Source: Gordonia paraffinivorans NBRC 108238 (lineage in GTDB: Bacteria > Actinomycetota > Actinomycetes > Mycobacteriales > Mycobacteriaceae). Taken from it: a stretch of 64,000 nt of DNA. The stretch's first letter is position 1. The number at the start of each line of letters is the position of its first letter. Positions 40,492 to 49,898 of the stretch are shown in pieces. The DNA lies in NCBI RefSeq assembly GCF_000344155.1, contig NZ_BAOQ01000021.1:46097-110096 (forward strand). The letters are read 5' to 3'. Under the pieces are notes generated by a model. It worked only from the letters and a program-made list of their open reading frames with translations, ran no database searches and was not told the DNA's origin. Both the position numbers and the translations under genes were made by a program.

Positions 40492-42003
40492 TCACACGGG
40501 CGAGTACATGATCCGGGTGATCTCGGAACGGTCCCTCTCCGAGGGGATGCCCCAGCCGGGTTCGTATCCGATGGCCTCGGTCAACGTCGTGAACGTTCCG
40601 TCGGCGCGGAGGACGTCGATGTCGTCGGTCGTGGCCAGTGCCGGGTGCGCGACGGCGAGCGCATCGGAGAGCTTGAGCAGGTCGCGTCGCAGGGCGGTGA
40701 GGTAGTTGGCGGTGCGCCCGCTCTTGGTGGCCGGGTCGACGCCCCGCATGAGCCACGTGCTCTGGGTGGCGACACCGGTGGGGCACCGCCCGGTGTGGCA
40801 GCGCTGAGCCTGGATGCATCCGATCGCGAGCATCGCCTCGCGTGCGACGTTGACCATGTCGGCGCCCAGCGCGAACGCCATGAGCGCCCGGTCGGGCAGT
40901 CCCGTCCGGCCCGACGCGATCCAGGTGATGTTCTCGGCGATCCCGCGTTCGTGGAAGATCTTCTGCACGAGAGGAAGCGCGGTGAACAGCGGATGGCTGA
41001 CGTGGTCGGAGAACGCCAGCGGTGCCGCACCGGTGCCGCCGTCGCCGCCGTCGATCGTGATGAAGTCGACCCCGCGGGATCCGTCGGCCATCGCGTCGGC
41101 GAGGTCGTCCCAGAAGTGCAGGTGGCCGACGGCTGACTTGATGCCTACCGGTAGGCCGGTGGCGTCGGCGATCGTCTCGACGAAGTCGAGGAGCGAGTCC
41201 ACGTCGCCGAACGCCGTGTGCCGCGAAGGGCTCACGCAGTCCTTCCCCCGCTCGATGCCGCGGATTCGGGCGATCTCCTCGGTCACCTTGGCCGCGGGCA
41301 GGACGCCGCCGAGCCCGGGCTTGGCACCCTGACTGAGCTTGATCTCGATCGTGCGGACCGGCGAGTCGGCGATCGTCTCGAGAAGCGCCGGCAGCGAGAA
41401 CTCGCCACCGGGTGTGCGGCAGCCGAAGTAGCCGGTGCCGATCTGATAGACCAGATCACCGCCCTGACGGTGATGGGACGAGAGGCCGCCCTCGCCGGTG
41501 TTGTGGAGTGCCCCGGCCAGGCGGGCGCCCTCGTTGAGCGACTCGATCGCCGGCGCGGACAGAGAGCCGTAGCTCATCGCGGAGATGTTGGCCACCGACG
41601 TGGGGCGGAACGCCTTGCGGCGGCCGCGAGGACCGCCGAGGATCTTGGCCGATGGCAGGAAGGCGTTCTCGGTGTGCGGACGCGCAGGCAGGTCGCTGAA
41701 CGTGCGGGTCTTGATGATGGGGTAGCCGTCGGTGCCGTCGATCACGTTGTCGGTGCCGAACCCGAAGTAGTTGTTCTCGAGTTTCGCCGAGGCGTAGATC
41801 CAGCGGCGCTGGTCCCGATTGAACGGCCGCTCGGTGTTGTTGTCGGTAACGATGTACTGCCGCAGCTCGGGACCGACCGATTCCACCGCGTACCGCAGGT
41901 GCCCGACGACGGGGAAGGTGCGCAGGATGCTGTGTTCCTTCTGGAACAGGTCGTAGGTGGTCAGGCTTGCCAGTGCGAGGGCGGGGATGCTGAGCTTCTT
42001 CAC
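40492..42003 (-). CDS. FMN-binding glutamate synthase family protein
   Basis: A 503-residue protein equivalent to the FMN/synthase domain of the large glutamate synthase subunit, without the amidotransferase domain. Visible are MSYGSLSAPAIESLNEGA, KLSQGAKPGLGGVLPAAKV, TIDGGDGGTGAAPLAFSDH (flavin phosphate loop) and CIQAQRCHTGRCPTGVATQ, whose cysteines suit the 3Fe-4S cluster. A hydrophobic N-terminal stretch (LSIPALALASLTTY) could touch the membrane. Such stand-alone proteins may use ammonia or another donor. Start at GTG 42003 is a choice; GTG 42009 is possible. Confidence 0.85.
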   Translation of the reverse strand: MKKLSIPALALASLTTYDLFQKEHSILRTFPVVGHLRYAVESVGPELRQYIVTDNNTERPFNRDQRRWIYASAKLENNYFGFGTDNVIDGTDGYPIIKTRTFSDLPARPHTENAFLPSAKILGGPRGRRKAFRPTSVANISAMSYGSLSAPAIESLNEGARLAGALHNTGEGGLSSHHRQGGDLVYQIGTGYFGCRTPGGEFSLPALLETIADSPVRTIEIKLSQGAKPGLGGVLPAAKVTEEIARIRGIERGKDCVSPSRHTAFGDVDSLLDFVETIADATGLPVGIKSAVGHLHFWDDLADAMADGSRGVDFITIDGGDGGTGAAPLAFSDHVSHPLFTALPLVQKIFHERGIAENITWIASGRTGLPDRALMAFALGADMVNVAREAMLAIGCIQAQRCHTGRCPTGVATQSTWLMRGVDPATKSGRTANYLTALRRDLLKLSDALAVAHPALATTDDIDVLRADGTFTTLTEAIGYEPGWGIPSERDRSEITRIMYSPV

Positions 42004-42145
42004 GATCACTTCTGTTCGATCGGGGTCCCGTCCGGTGGGCTCTGGGCGGGTGCGTCGGGCGCGGACGCGGCCGACCAAGCATAGGTGCGGGGATCGTGGT
42101 CACTCGTCTGAATCGGACGCGCCGCGACAACCCGTCGCAGATTCG

Positions 42146-43051
42146 TCAGCCGGCGGTCTCGGGCGCCGGGTCGCCGGACTTGTCACCGGAGTCGGACCCC
42201 TCCGTCAGCCACGCGACGGCGAATGCTCCGGCGATCGCCCCGGCGAAACCGACGTATGCGAGCCAGCCCAGACCGTCGATCGCATGGTCCCCGAGGAACA
42301 GCACGCCGACGATGGCCGGGATACCCACCTCCCCGACGACGAGCACCGCGGTGACGGCGTTGACCGGTCCGAGTTGGAGGGCGACCGTCTGCACGTAGAA
42401 CGCGATCGCGCCGGTGAGCGCGATGGTCCATGCGGCGGGGTCCTCGAGCATCGTGACGAAGTCGACCGGGTGGACGCCGTCGAGCACGCGGACCGCGACC
42501 GCCAGCGCCCCGTACATCGCACCGGAGAGAGCGCCTGCGAAGATCGCCCCGCGTCGGCCCAGCGACCGGACGACCACGACCCCGATGACCGCCACCGCGG
42601 TCGAGATCCCGAACAGCGCCCAGTGGAAGGCCATGTCGTGCTTCGTCGCGGCCTCGTGGGAGGCCGAGGCGCCCAGCATGCACAGCGACACGATGACGGC
42701 CGCCATCGCGGCGATCTCTCGGCCGCTGAGTTTGTTGCCCAGCAGCGCGCTGCCGAGCAACGCCGTGACGATGAGGTTCCCGGCGACGATGGTCTGCGCC
42801 AGGAAGAGGGGGAGCAGTCGTGCCGCGATGGCGCCGCCGCCGAAGCCCAGGACGACCATCAGGGTTCCGATCAGGAACGTCGGGTCGCGGAAGGTGTCGA
42901 CCGTCGACTTCAGGGAAGGTCCGCCTTCGGTGGTGATCGCCGCCGCGTCCGAGGGCGCGGCTGCATTCCGGGCGCCCATCGCGCGCAACACCGTCGACAA
43001 ACCGTAGGCCACGGCTGCGAGGGTGGCCGCAATGATTCCGATCGTGAACAC
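42146..43051 (-). CDS. DMT/EamA-like multidrug or metabolite transporter
   Basis: A 301-residue integral membrane protein with about ten hydrophobic helices in two halves, the DMT-superfamily arrangement. Examples are IGIIAATLAAVAYGLSTVL at the N-terminus, IGTLMVVLGFGGGAIAARLLP, NLIVTALLGSALLG and GLGWLAYVGFAGAIAGAFAVAWL near the end. The last 20 residues are charged and cytosolic. The GTG start at 43051 leads straight into the first helix. Substrate unknown. It lies between the glutamate synthase-like gene and a divergent oxidoreductase. Confidence 0.75.
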   Translation of the reverse strand: MFTIGIIAATLAAVAYGLSTVLRAMGARNAAAPSDAAAITTEGGPSLKSTVDTFRDPTFLIGTLMVVLGFGGGAIAARLLPLFLAQTIVAGNLIVTALLGSALLGNKLSGREIAAMAAVIVSLCMLGASASHEAATKHDMAFHWALFGISTAVAVIGVVVVRSLGRRGAIFAGALSGAMYGALAVAVRVLDGVHPVDFVTMLEDPAAWTIALTGAIAFYVQTVALQLGPVNAVTAVLVVGEVGIPAIVGVLFLGDHAIDGLGWLAYVGFAGAIAGAFAVAWLTEGSDSGDKSGDPAPETAG

Positions 43052-43162
43052 CGAATGAACGTAGCCAATCCGACGAGGCGATGCGTAGTCGCGCAGCAGG
43101 CATGGCAAGGATTGGCCCCCTCGACACGGAATAGTGCGTCGTCGCGCCGGGTTGCCGAGTGC

Positions 43163-43594
43163 ATGACCTCCACCGAATACGACCCGCGCGAACTCCTCGC
43201 CCAGACCGGGATCGGCGTCCTGGCCACGATCCGGTCGTCGGGCCTGCCGCAACTGTCTCCGGTGACCCACCACTACGACCGCGCCACCGACTCGATCTAC
43301 GTGTCGATGACCGACGGTCGGGCCAAGACCCGGAACCTGCGGCGCGACCCGCGTGCCGCCCTCGAGGTGACCGGCCCGGACGGCTACACCTGGGCGACCG
43401 CCGAGGGTGAGGTCTCCCTGATCGGGCCGGGCACCGATCCGTACGGTCCCGAGGTGGAGGCGCTCGTCGACTACTACCGCAAAGCCGCCGGTGAACACCC
43501 CGACTGGGACGAGTACCGCAGCGTGATGGTCTCCGATCGGCGCGTCCTCATGGTCATGAGGGTGACCCACGTCTACGGCGCGAAACTGCGCTGA
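43163..43594 (+). CDS. PPOX-class F420-dependent oxidoreductase
   Basis: A 143-residue split-barrel protein of the pyridoxamine 5'-phosphate oxidase-like group that uses F420 in actinobacteria. QTGIGVLATIRSSGLPQLSPV, DSIYVSMTDGRAKTRNLRRDPRAAL and YTWATAEGEVSLIG follow the order typical of M. tuberculosis Rv1155-like enzymes. VDYYRKAAGEHPDWDEYRSVMV is the helical insertion seen in the same group. It stands alone, divergent from the transporter across 111 bp. Confidence 0.87.
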   Translation: MTSTEYDPRELLAQTGIGVLATIRSSGLPQLSPVTHHYDRATDSIYVSMTDGRAKTRNLRRDPRAALEVTGPDGYTWATAEGEVSLIGPGTDPYGPEVEALVDYYRKAAGEHPDWDEYRSVMVSDRRVLMVMRVTHVYGAKLR

Positions 43595-43655
43595 TCCGCT
43601 GCGAACTCGCCAATGAGGACCGTCGTCGTCCGCATAGGGGCACACAGTGATCGGT

Positions 43656-44093
43656 ATGACCGTTGAATTCCAGGTGACCTTCGACTGTGCGGATCCGGCT
43701 ACGCTCGCCGCGTTCTGGGCCGAGGTGCTCGGCTACCGGCTTCAGGAACCACCGCCGGGATTCGACTCCTGGGACGCCGCGCTCGAGGCGTTCGGCATCC
43801 CCGAGGAGCGTCGCAACGACGCATCGGCGGTGATCGACCCGGACGGACACGGGCCGCGCATCTTCTTCCAGCGCGTTCCCGAGGGCAAGACAGTGAAGAA
43901 CCGCGTGCACCTCGATGTCCGGGCAGCTCCGGGGCTCTCCGGCGACGAGCGCATGGAGGCGTTGGAGACCGAGGCCGCCCGGCTCGTCGGGCTCGGTGCC
44001 ACCCGCGTCGCGCGTCACGATCCGCAGCCGCCGCTGCAGGCCGGACACATCGTCCTCCAAGACCCCGAGGGCAACGAATTCTGCCTCGACTGA
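43656..44093 (+). CDS. VOC/glyoxalase-like domain protein
   Basis: A 145-residue protein with the paired beta-alpha-beta-beta-beta modules of the vicinal oxygen chelate fold (glyoxalase-like domain). TVEFQVTFDCADPATLAAFWAEVLGYRL starts the first module; NRVHLDVRAA and QPPLQAGHIVLQDPEGNEFCLD end the second. Usual metal positions (His and Glu) are partly retained. Function in actinobacteria is generally unknown. ATG 43656 begins at the conserved core; GTG 43647 is an alternative. A 13-bp inverted repeat follows. Confidence 0.8.
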   Translation: MTVEFQVTFDCADPATLAAFWAEVLGYRLQEPPPGFDSWDAALEAFGIPEERRNDASAVIDPDGHGPRIFFQRVPEGKTVKNRVHLDVRAAPGLSGDERMEALETEAARLVGLGATRVARHDPQPPLQAGHIVLQDPEGNEFCLD

Positions 44094-44096
44094 CGG

Positions 44097-44145
44097 GATT
44101 TCGTAGCAGAAAGCGGTGCCATGCCCCGCCAACTGCTACGAAATC
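44097..44145 (+). terminator. 13-bp inverted repeat after the VOC gene
   Basis: GATTTCGTAGCAG (44097-44109) pairs perfectly with 44133-44145. The 23-nt loop contains the ATG at 44121, which otherwise would be the longest possible start of the next gene. It starts 4 bp after the VOC stop and can act as its terminator. Confidence 0.6.
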
Positions 44146-44219
44146 GGGAGACGTCCGGCGACGTGCAGAGCTCCGTCCGGATCCGCGCGGTCAACGAGCG
44201 ACACGGCGACGATCACGGT

Positions 44220-44786
44220 GTGAACCTGACCAAACTCCGCGCGGTGGCCAAACCGCTGAAGACCGACCAGGACCTGGCCCTCGCATTGTGGGCCACCGGA
44301 GACACCGCGGCTCGGCTGGTGGCGCTGCTCGTCTGCCGGCCGAAGGAGTTCGACGCGGCTGCGCTCGACGCGATGATCCGCGAGGCCGGGCGTCCGAAGG
44401 TGCATGACTGGCTCGTCAACTACGTGATCAAGAAGAATCCGCACGCCGAGGAACTACGGGTTACGTGGATGGACGATCCCGACCCCGATGTGCGCAGCGC
44501 AGGATGGGCACTCACGACCGAGCGGGTGACCAAGAACCCCGACGGCCTCGACCTGACCGCTCTGCTCGACACCGTCGAGTCGGAGATGAAGGACGCGCCC
44601 GGACGCCTGCAGTGGGCGATGAACGCCTGCCTGGCCACGATCGGAATCGAGCACCCCGACCTGCGGGACCGTGCCGTCGGCATCGGGGAGCGGTTGAGGG
44701 TCCTCGAGGACTACCCGACGTCACCCGGGTGCATCTCGCCGTACGCGCCGGTCTGGATCCGGGAGATGGTCGCCCGCAAGGGGTGA
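44220..44786 (+). CDS. DNA alkylation repair protein (AlkD-like HEAT fold)
   Basis: A 188-residue all-helical protein resembling AlkD-type DNA alkylation repair proteins made of HEAT-like repeats. Segments such as DLALALWATGDTAARLVALLVC, RPKVHDWLVNYVIKK, WMDDPDPDVRSAGWALTTERV and GRLQWAMNACLATIGIEHPDLRDRAV give the regular repeat spacing. AlkD removes positively charged alkylated bases without base flipping. I start it at GTG 44220; ATG 44121 would add 33 unconserved residues and lies in a hairpin loop. The gene is about 50 residues shorter than Bacillus AlkD. Confidence 0.72.
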   Translation: MNLTKLRAVAKPLKTDQDLALALWATGDTAARLVALLVCRPKEFDAAALDAMIREAGRPKVHDWLVNYVIKKNPHAEELRVTWMDDPDPDVRSAGWALTTERVTKNPDGLDLTALLDTVESEMKDAPGRLQWAMNACLATIGIEHPDLRDRAVGIGERLRVLEDYPTSPGCISPYAPVWIREMVARKG

Positions 44787-44795
44787 ACGGCGGCG

Positions 44796-45533
44796 ATGAT
44801 CGAGCACGACGGCCGGTATGCCGTCCTCCACCCCACGATCGCAGAAGCGGCCCGACGCGCCGGCGCCGACCGCGTGGGGCTGATCGACGTCGGCCGTCCC
44901 GCCGGACTGAACCTCGGTGTCGACCGGGTCGCGATCGCCTATGGCGACACGCTGGTCGGCGAGGCCGCCTCACCGGTGCAGGTGGAGTGCTCAGTGGTCG
45001 GCGACGAGCCGATACCCCGGACGCCGTTCCCGGCGGTCGAGCACAGGACGGTGGTGCACCGTGCGCCTCTCGACCCGGCCGACCCGGACGATCGCGCGCA
45101 GATCCTACGATCGGCGGGAGGCGGGTCTGCGCGGTTGGCCGCCGAAATCGAGCTCGCGGCAGGGCTTTCCGTACATCGGGTGGCCGGCGATCCGGTGGTT
45201 GGCGTGTCGACTGCGGTGGCCGCCGTCCCCGACGACGTTCTGCCGGTCGTTCTCACCACGTGGTCGCTGTCGCGGTTCGCCCGACCTCGTCGCCTGCGGT
45301 TCGTGGACGCACTCGTCGCGGCCTCGACCACGCGCACCGTCGCCTGGGTGTCCGTCGAGGGTGTCGGCGTGGCGCCGACGGTCCCCACGCTCGGTGATCG
45401 TCCCGCATCCGGTCACAGCATCATGGCCGTCGCGCTCGGCGGACCCGCCCGCCGGGATCTCACCGGTGAAGCGGTCGGCAGGTGCTGGTCGCGGGGACGG
45501 TTCGTCTCGTGGTTCCCAAATCCCCGCCGCTGA
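44796..45533 (+). CDS. DUF2332-like protein, N-terminally short
   Basis: A 245-residue protein matching the C-terminal two thirds of DUF2332 proteins, which are about 330 residues. RVGLIDVGRPAGLNLGVDRVAIAYGD corresponds to the family's glycine-rich core, and APLDPADPDDRAQILRSAGG and VLTTWSLSRFARP to later conserved segments. The N-terminal region with the paired Gln/Asn motif is missing, and the upstream space is filled by the AlkD-like gene ending 10 bp before. It may be a decayed copy or a compact variant. Function of the family is unknown. Confidence 0.6.
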   Translation: MIEHDGRYAVLHPTIAEAARRAGADRVGLIDVGRPAGLNLGVDRVAIAYGDTLVGEAASPVQVECSVVGDEPIPRTPFPAVEHRTVVHRAPLDPADPDDRAQILRSAGGGSARLAAEIELAAGLSVHRVAGDPVVGVSTAVAAVPDDVLPVVLTTWSLSRFARPRRLRFVDALVAASTTRTVAWVSVEGVGVAPTVPTLGDRPASGHSIMAVALGGPARRDLTGEAVGRCWSRGRFVSWFPNPRR

Positions 45534-45543
45534 GCAGTCCTCG

Positions 45544-45583
45544 CAGACTCACTCTGGGTACGACAGACTCACTCGAAGTACGA
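45544..45583. repeat. 20-bp imperfect tandem duplication at a gene end
   Basis: CAGACTCACTCTGGGTACGA (45544-45563) is followed by a copy differing at three bases (45564-45583). The second copy holds the stop codon and last codons of the secreted protein encoded on the minus strand. Confidence 0.85.
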
Positions 45584-46441
45584 CCGGTACTTGCTCCACG
45601 GAACCTGACCGGTCGGGCTGGCCTTGATCGCAGCCGCGACGGGCTGGGGGATCGGAGCCCAATACGCGGGCATGGCGGCCGCGAGCGACGGCTTGACGAT
45701 GTACAGCAGGGCGAAATTGACCAACCACAACGGCGGTGCCATCGACATACCGACGGTGGAGGTGACGTCGCCCTTGGTGTTGGTCACCAGTTGCGCGGCT
45801 CCCGACATCTGCTGGGAGACGAAGCCGAACGGGATCTCGATGGTGTAGGCGGACCGGTAGAGCGCAAGCAGGGTGTGGGTTGCGCCGTTGGCGCGCAACC
45901 AGTTTCCGACATACCCGCCCGGCGCGATCAGTGCGTTGACCTGGCGTGTCGGCGCACTGGCATTGGCCGGGCTCTGCAGCATGCCCTGCTTGTTCACGTA
46001 GAGCCCGTAGCTGCCCACCACGGAATCGCCGAACATCGGTCGGCCCTTGGTGTTGGTGAGGATGATCAGGCACGCGTCGATGATCTTCGCCGCGTCACGG
46101 CTTCCGCCGATGCCACCGCCGCTGAGGAGCTGACGGTACTGCTTCTCCGACAGGGCGTCCTTGGGGGACAGGCCAATTCCGGCGGCGATCCGATCGGCGG
46201 CCTTCTGGCCGAGCGGCTGATTGAGCTGCGCGCGATCGGTCAGCTTCGGCGGAGCCAGATACTCGAATCCCGGCGCACCCGAGAAGGGGAGGGCGAATCC
46301 GGTGTTCGGCCCCGGCGCCGCTGCGGCCACCGGCGCGGTGGCCGTGCCGAGGACGACGGCGACGATCACCGCCAGGACGGCCGCCCAGCGCCGGCGATGC
46401 GCAGGTCGGAGTGGACGGAGGGTCGAGTCCTCGGTACGCAT
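45569..46441 (-). CDS. Secreted hypothetical protein
   Basis: A 290-residue protein with a clear signal peptide: basic start (RPAHRRR), hydrophobic core WAAVLAVIVAVVLGTATAPV and likely cleavage after AAAA near residue 42. The mature part has no family I recognise; conserved-looking stretches are FALPFSGAPGFEYLAPP, GGSRDAAKIIDACLIILTNTKG and IVKPSLAAAMPAYWAPIPQPV. A single pattern of small residues and few charges suggests a globular envelope protein. ATG 46441 was preferred over 46456, which adds five residues. It ends in a 20-bp duplicated segment. Confidence 0.75.
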   Translation of the reverse strand: MRTEDSTLRPLRPAHRRRWAAVLAVIVAVVLGTATAPVAAAAPGPNTGFALPFSGAPGFEYLAPPKLTDRAQLNQPLGQKAADRIAAGIGLSPKDALSEKQYRQLLSGGGIGGSRDAAKIIDACLIILTNTKGRPMFGDSVVGSYGLYVNKQGMLQSPANASAPTRQVNALIAPGGYVGNWLRANGATHTLLALYRSAYTIEIPFGFVSQQMSGAAQLVTNTKGDVTSTVGMSMAPPLWLVNFALLYIVKPSLAAAMPAYWAPIPQPVAAAIKASPTGQVPWSKYRSYFE

Positions 46442-46537
46442 GCACAGACCTGCCAATCAGGCCGACGAACGGATTCGCTCAGTGAAACCCGTGGTCAGCG
46501 CGGTGTCAAGACCTCGTGCGCTCCTCGGCATGACGAA

Positions 46538-46575
46538 ACCCGCCGGTCCGCGGGTGAGCTCGCGGGCCGGCGGGT
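46538..46575 (-). terminator. Terminator of gdhA
   Basis: ACCCGCCGGTCCGCG (46538-46552) pairs with 46561-46575 with a single G-T wobble and an 8-nt loop. It lies 19 bp after the gdhA stop on the minus strand. Confidence 0.75.
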
Positions 46576-46594
46576 GGTCGTTGTGGTCGCGTCG

Positions 46595-48133
<1,539 letters not shown>

Positions 48134-48193
48134 GAGGTCAGCGCACGGTCGTCCACTCGCGGCGCGAGGTCGGACGAGGGTGTGCGTCGACGG

Positions 48194-48667
48194 TCACGAC
48201 GTCGCGAACAGAGGCGCCACTCTCAATTCGAGCATGGGGTGACGTGTGGCGATGTCCCGCTGGGCGGTCCGGTCGACCTCCGTCTCCAGCGTGAGAATCC
48301 AGGGAACCTGCTCGGAGAGTTCGGCAGCCGGTGATTCGGTCTCGAACGGGTCGGGTTGGAGTTCCGAGAGGATGTCGAGCGACAGGCTCTCCAGCTTCGC
48401 CGCCGTGAGGCGGCCGGTGGGGTCGGCGAAGGCGAAGCCCAGCTCGCGGCCCACGGGGACGCCGTAGGTGTCGACGTCGTTCTCCCGGTGCCACTGGTGG
48501 CGCAACAGGGTCGAATCGCAGTCGTCGACCGAAATCGAACACCGGACGGTGCTCGGGAACTTTCCGACCGCGATCTCCGACGCGCGATCGGTGAATCTTT
48601 GAATGCGTTTGCGGGAACCGCAGACGCGAATACGACATTCCATGACAACCGTTTGCACGGCCACCAC
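48194..48667 (-). CDS. Hypothetical protein
   Basis: A 157-residue protein without recognisable family. It has mixed alpha/beta composition, a cysteine pair near the start (MECRIRVCGSRKRI) and the segment REND-VDTYGVPVGRELGFAFADPTGRL. No signal peptide or membrane helix. AAAGGAA lies just before the GTG codons at 48667, 48664 and 48658; which is used is unclear, and ATG 48643 lacks a ribosome-binding site. Codon-position GC bias and a terminator-like hairpin downstream favour a real gene, but support is modest. Confidence 0.5.
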   Translation of the reverse strand: MVAVQTVVMECRIRVCGSRKRIQRFTDRASEIAVGKFPSTVRCSISVDDCDSTLLRHQWHRENDVDTYGVPVGRELGFAFADPTGRLTAAKLESLSLDILSELQPDPFETESPAAELSEQVPWILTLETEVDRTAQRDIATRHPMLELRVAPLFATS

Positions 48668-49263
48668 CGTTCCTTTCGCAGAACCGGTCTGACGGACCGG
48701 TTACCCGGACTCTATCCGAAAAAGAGAAAAAAGCCAGTCAGTGGTCGTCGTCCGGTCAGATCGACTTCGGTGCAGTCGATTTCGCGTCCCGATGACGGAG
48801 TCGCAAGGCTGCTGGGATGCCCTCTCTCCCGGGTCGCGGTTCTTCTGCTCGGTGGTCGCGTGGCGGTCGCGGAATGGTCACTCGGCGCTTCATCGCCGGC
48901 AGTTGTCGATCGGTCGGTTTCGCGGCATTACATCGGTCATCGATGAGTATCGCCGCAAGGAAATGGAGCGGTAAACGTCGACAAGAATTTCGCCGACGAG
49001 GATTCAGGGTGCGTCGAGACGGCGAGCGGAGAGGCCGAGGTTGCCCCGATCGGCCGCAGACCACGGAAATGGCGCAGCAGGAGGCGGCAGGCGTACGGAG
49101 ACGCGGTCGGCGCTGCCCGCCCGCGTCTGCCAACCGGGGAGGGGTTCGACTCGGAGAATCGAGTCGGGAGGTTTTGGACAAGACCGGGGGTTCGGAGTAA
49201 GCAGCCCCGGCCTCTGGTTCGACATGCGGGTTACTCCACCGCGCGAACGTGAGATCGAGCCTA
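48668..49263. other. 596-bp stretch without supported gene
   Basis: No reading frame here has a good start, codon bias or family likeness. The part from about 48700 to 49000 is less GC-rich than its surroundings and contains runs such as AAAAAGAGAAAAAAG. It separates the hypothetical gene from the HxlR regulator, both on the minus strand. It may be upstream control sequence or a decayed insertion. Confidence 0.5.
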
Positions 49264-49776
49264 TCAGGTGGTCCCGGTTGTCGACGAATCGTCGCCGCGG
49301 GGCTCGCGGCCCGCGCGGGCGACCCGGACCTCCACGTCCTCCGGCTCGAGGGTCTCCGAGGTGTCGGTCACTACACCGACCCGGACCGGTCGGTGAGACG
49401 AATCGGTGACCGCCAGTGGGGCGCCGTCGGGCTGTAGGTACTCGTTGCCCCACTGCCACAGCGACATGACGACGGGGAACAGGTCTCGGCCCATCTCGGT
49501 CAGGCGGTACTCGTATCGGACGCGCTGTCCGGGCTCCTGGTACGGGACCTTCGTGAAGATGCCGGCCTCGGTGAGTTCCCTGAGTCGGGCCGAGGCAACA
49601 GCGTCGGTGATGCCCACCCGCCGGGCGAACTGGTCGAAACGGGTTGCGCCGTAGAAGGCCTCACGCAGGATGAGGATCGCCGACCGCGTGCCGATGAGGT
49701 CGATCGCCTTCGCGATCGAGCAGTGTGTCGCCTGCCAGCGGTCACGGTCGGCGAGCGGTCCCACCAGCTTCATCAT
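49264..49776 (-). CDS. HxlR-family transcriptional regulator
   Basis: A 170-residue regulator. CSIAKAIDLIGTRSAILILREAFYGATRFDQF and ITDAVASARLRELTEAGIFTKVPYQEPGQRVRYEYRLTEMG-type winged-helix sequence are the HxlR signature, although the canonical N-terminal Cys is part of THCS. The C-terminal tail after residue 120 is charged and probably flexible. It is divergent from a thiolase across 122 bp with repeated operator-like motifs, so it likely controls the thiolase and itself. Confidence 0.9.
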   Translation of the reverse strand: MMKLVGPLADRDRWQATHCSIAKAIDLIGTRSAILILREAFYGATRFDQFARRVGITDAVASARLRELTEAGIFTKVPYQEPGQRVRYEYRLTEMGRDLFPVVMSLWQWGNEYLQPDGAPLAVTDSSHRPVRVGVVTDTSETLEPEDVEVRVARAGREPRGDDSSTTGTT

Positions 49777-49790
49777 GGGTACATCCTAAC

Positions 49791-49849
49791 CTGACTTGAC
49801 AGAACAAAAGTCAGGGCGTAGTCATCTGACTATGGCTGACAAAAGTCAG
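49791..49849. promoter_or_regulatory. Operator-like repeats between HxlR regulator and thiolase
   Basis: An inverted repeat CTGACTT (49791-49797) / AAGTCAG (49808-49814) is followed by a second site, CTGACAAAAGTCAG (49836-49849). The motif ACAAAAGTCAG thus occurs twice, 35 bp apart, in the divergent intergenic space. Confidence 0.6.
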
Positions 49850-49898
49850 TCGGCGGTCGGACCGGCGATCGGTCCCCGGACGAAGTGGGAGAACAACC

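Noticed and set aside
44121..44219. Upstream ATG extension of the AlkD-like gene
   Set aside because: Start codon lies in the loop of a perfect inverted repeat and the added residues look unconserved.
48741..48974. 77-codon frame on the plus strand
   Set aside because: No ribosome-binding site, no codon bias and no recognisable sequence; kept as unassigned intergenic DNA.
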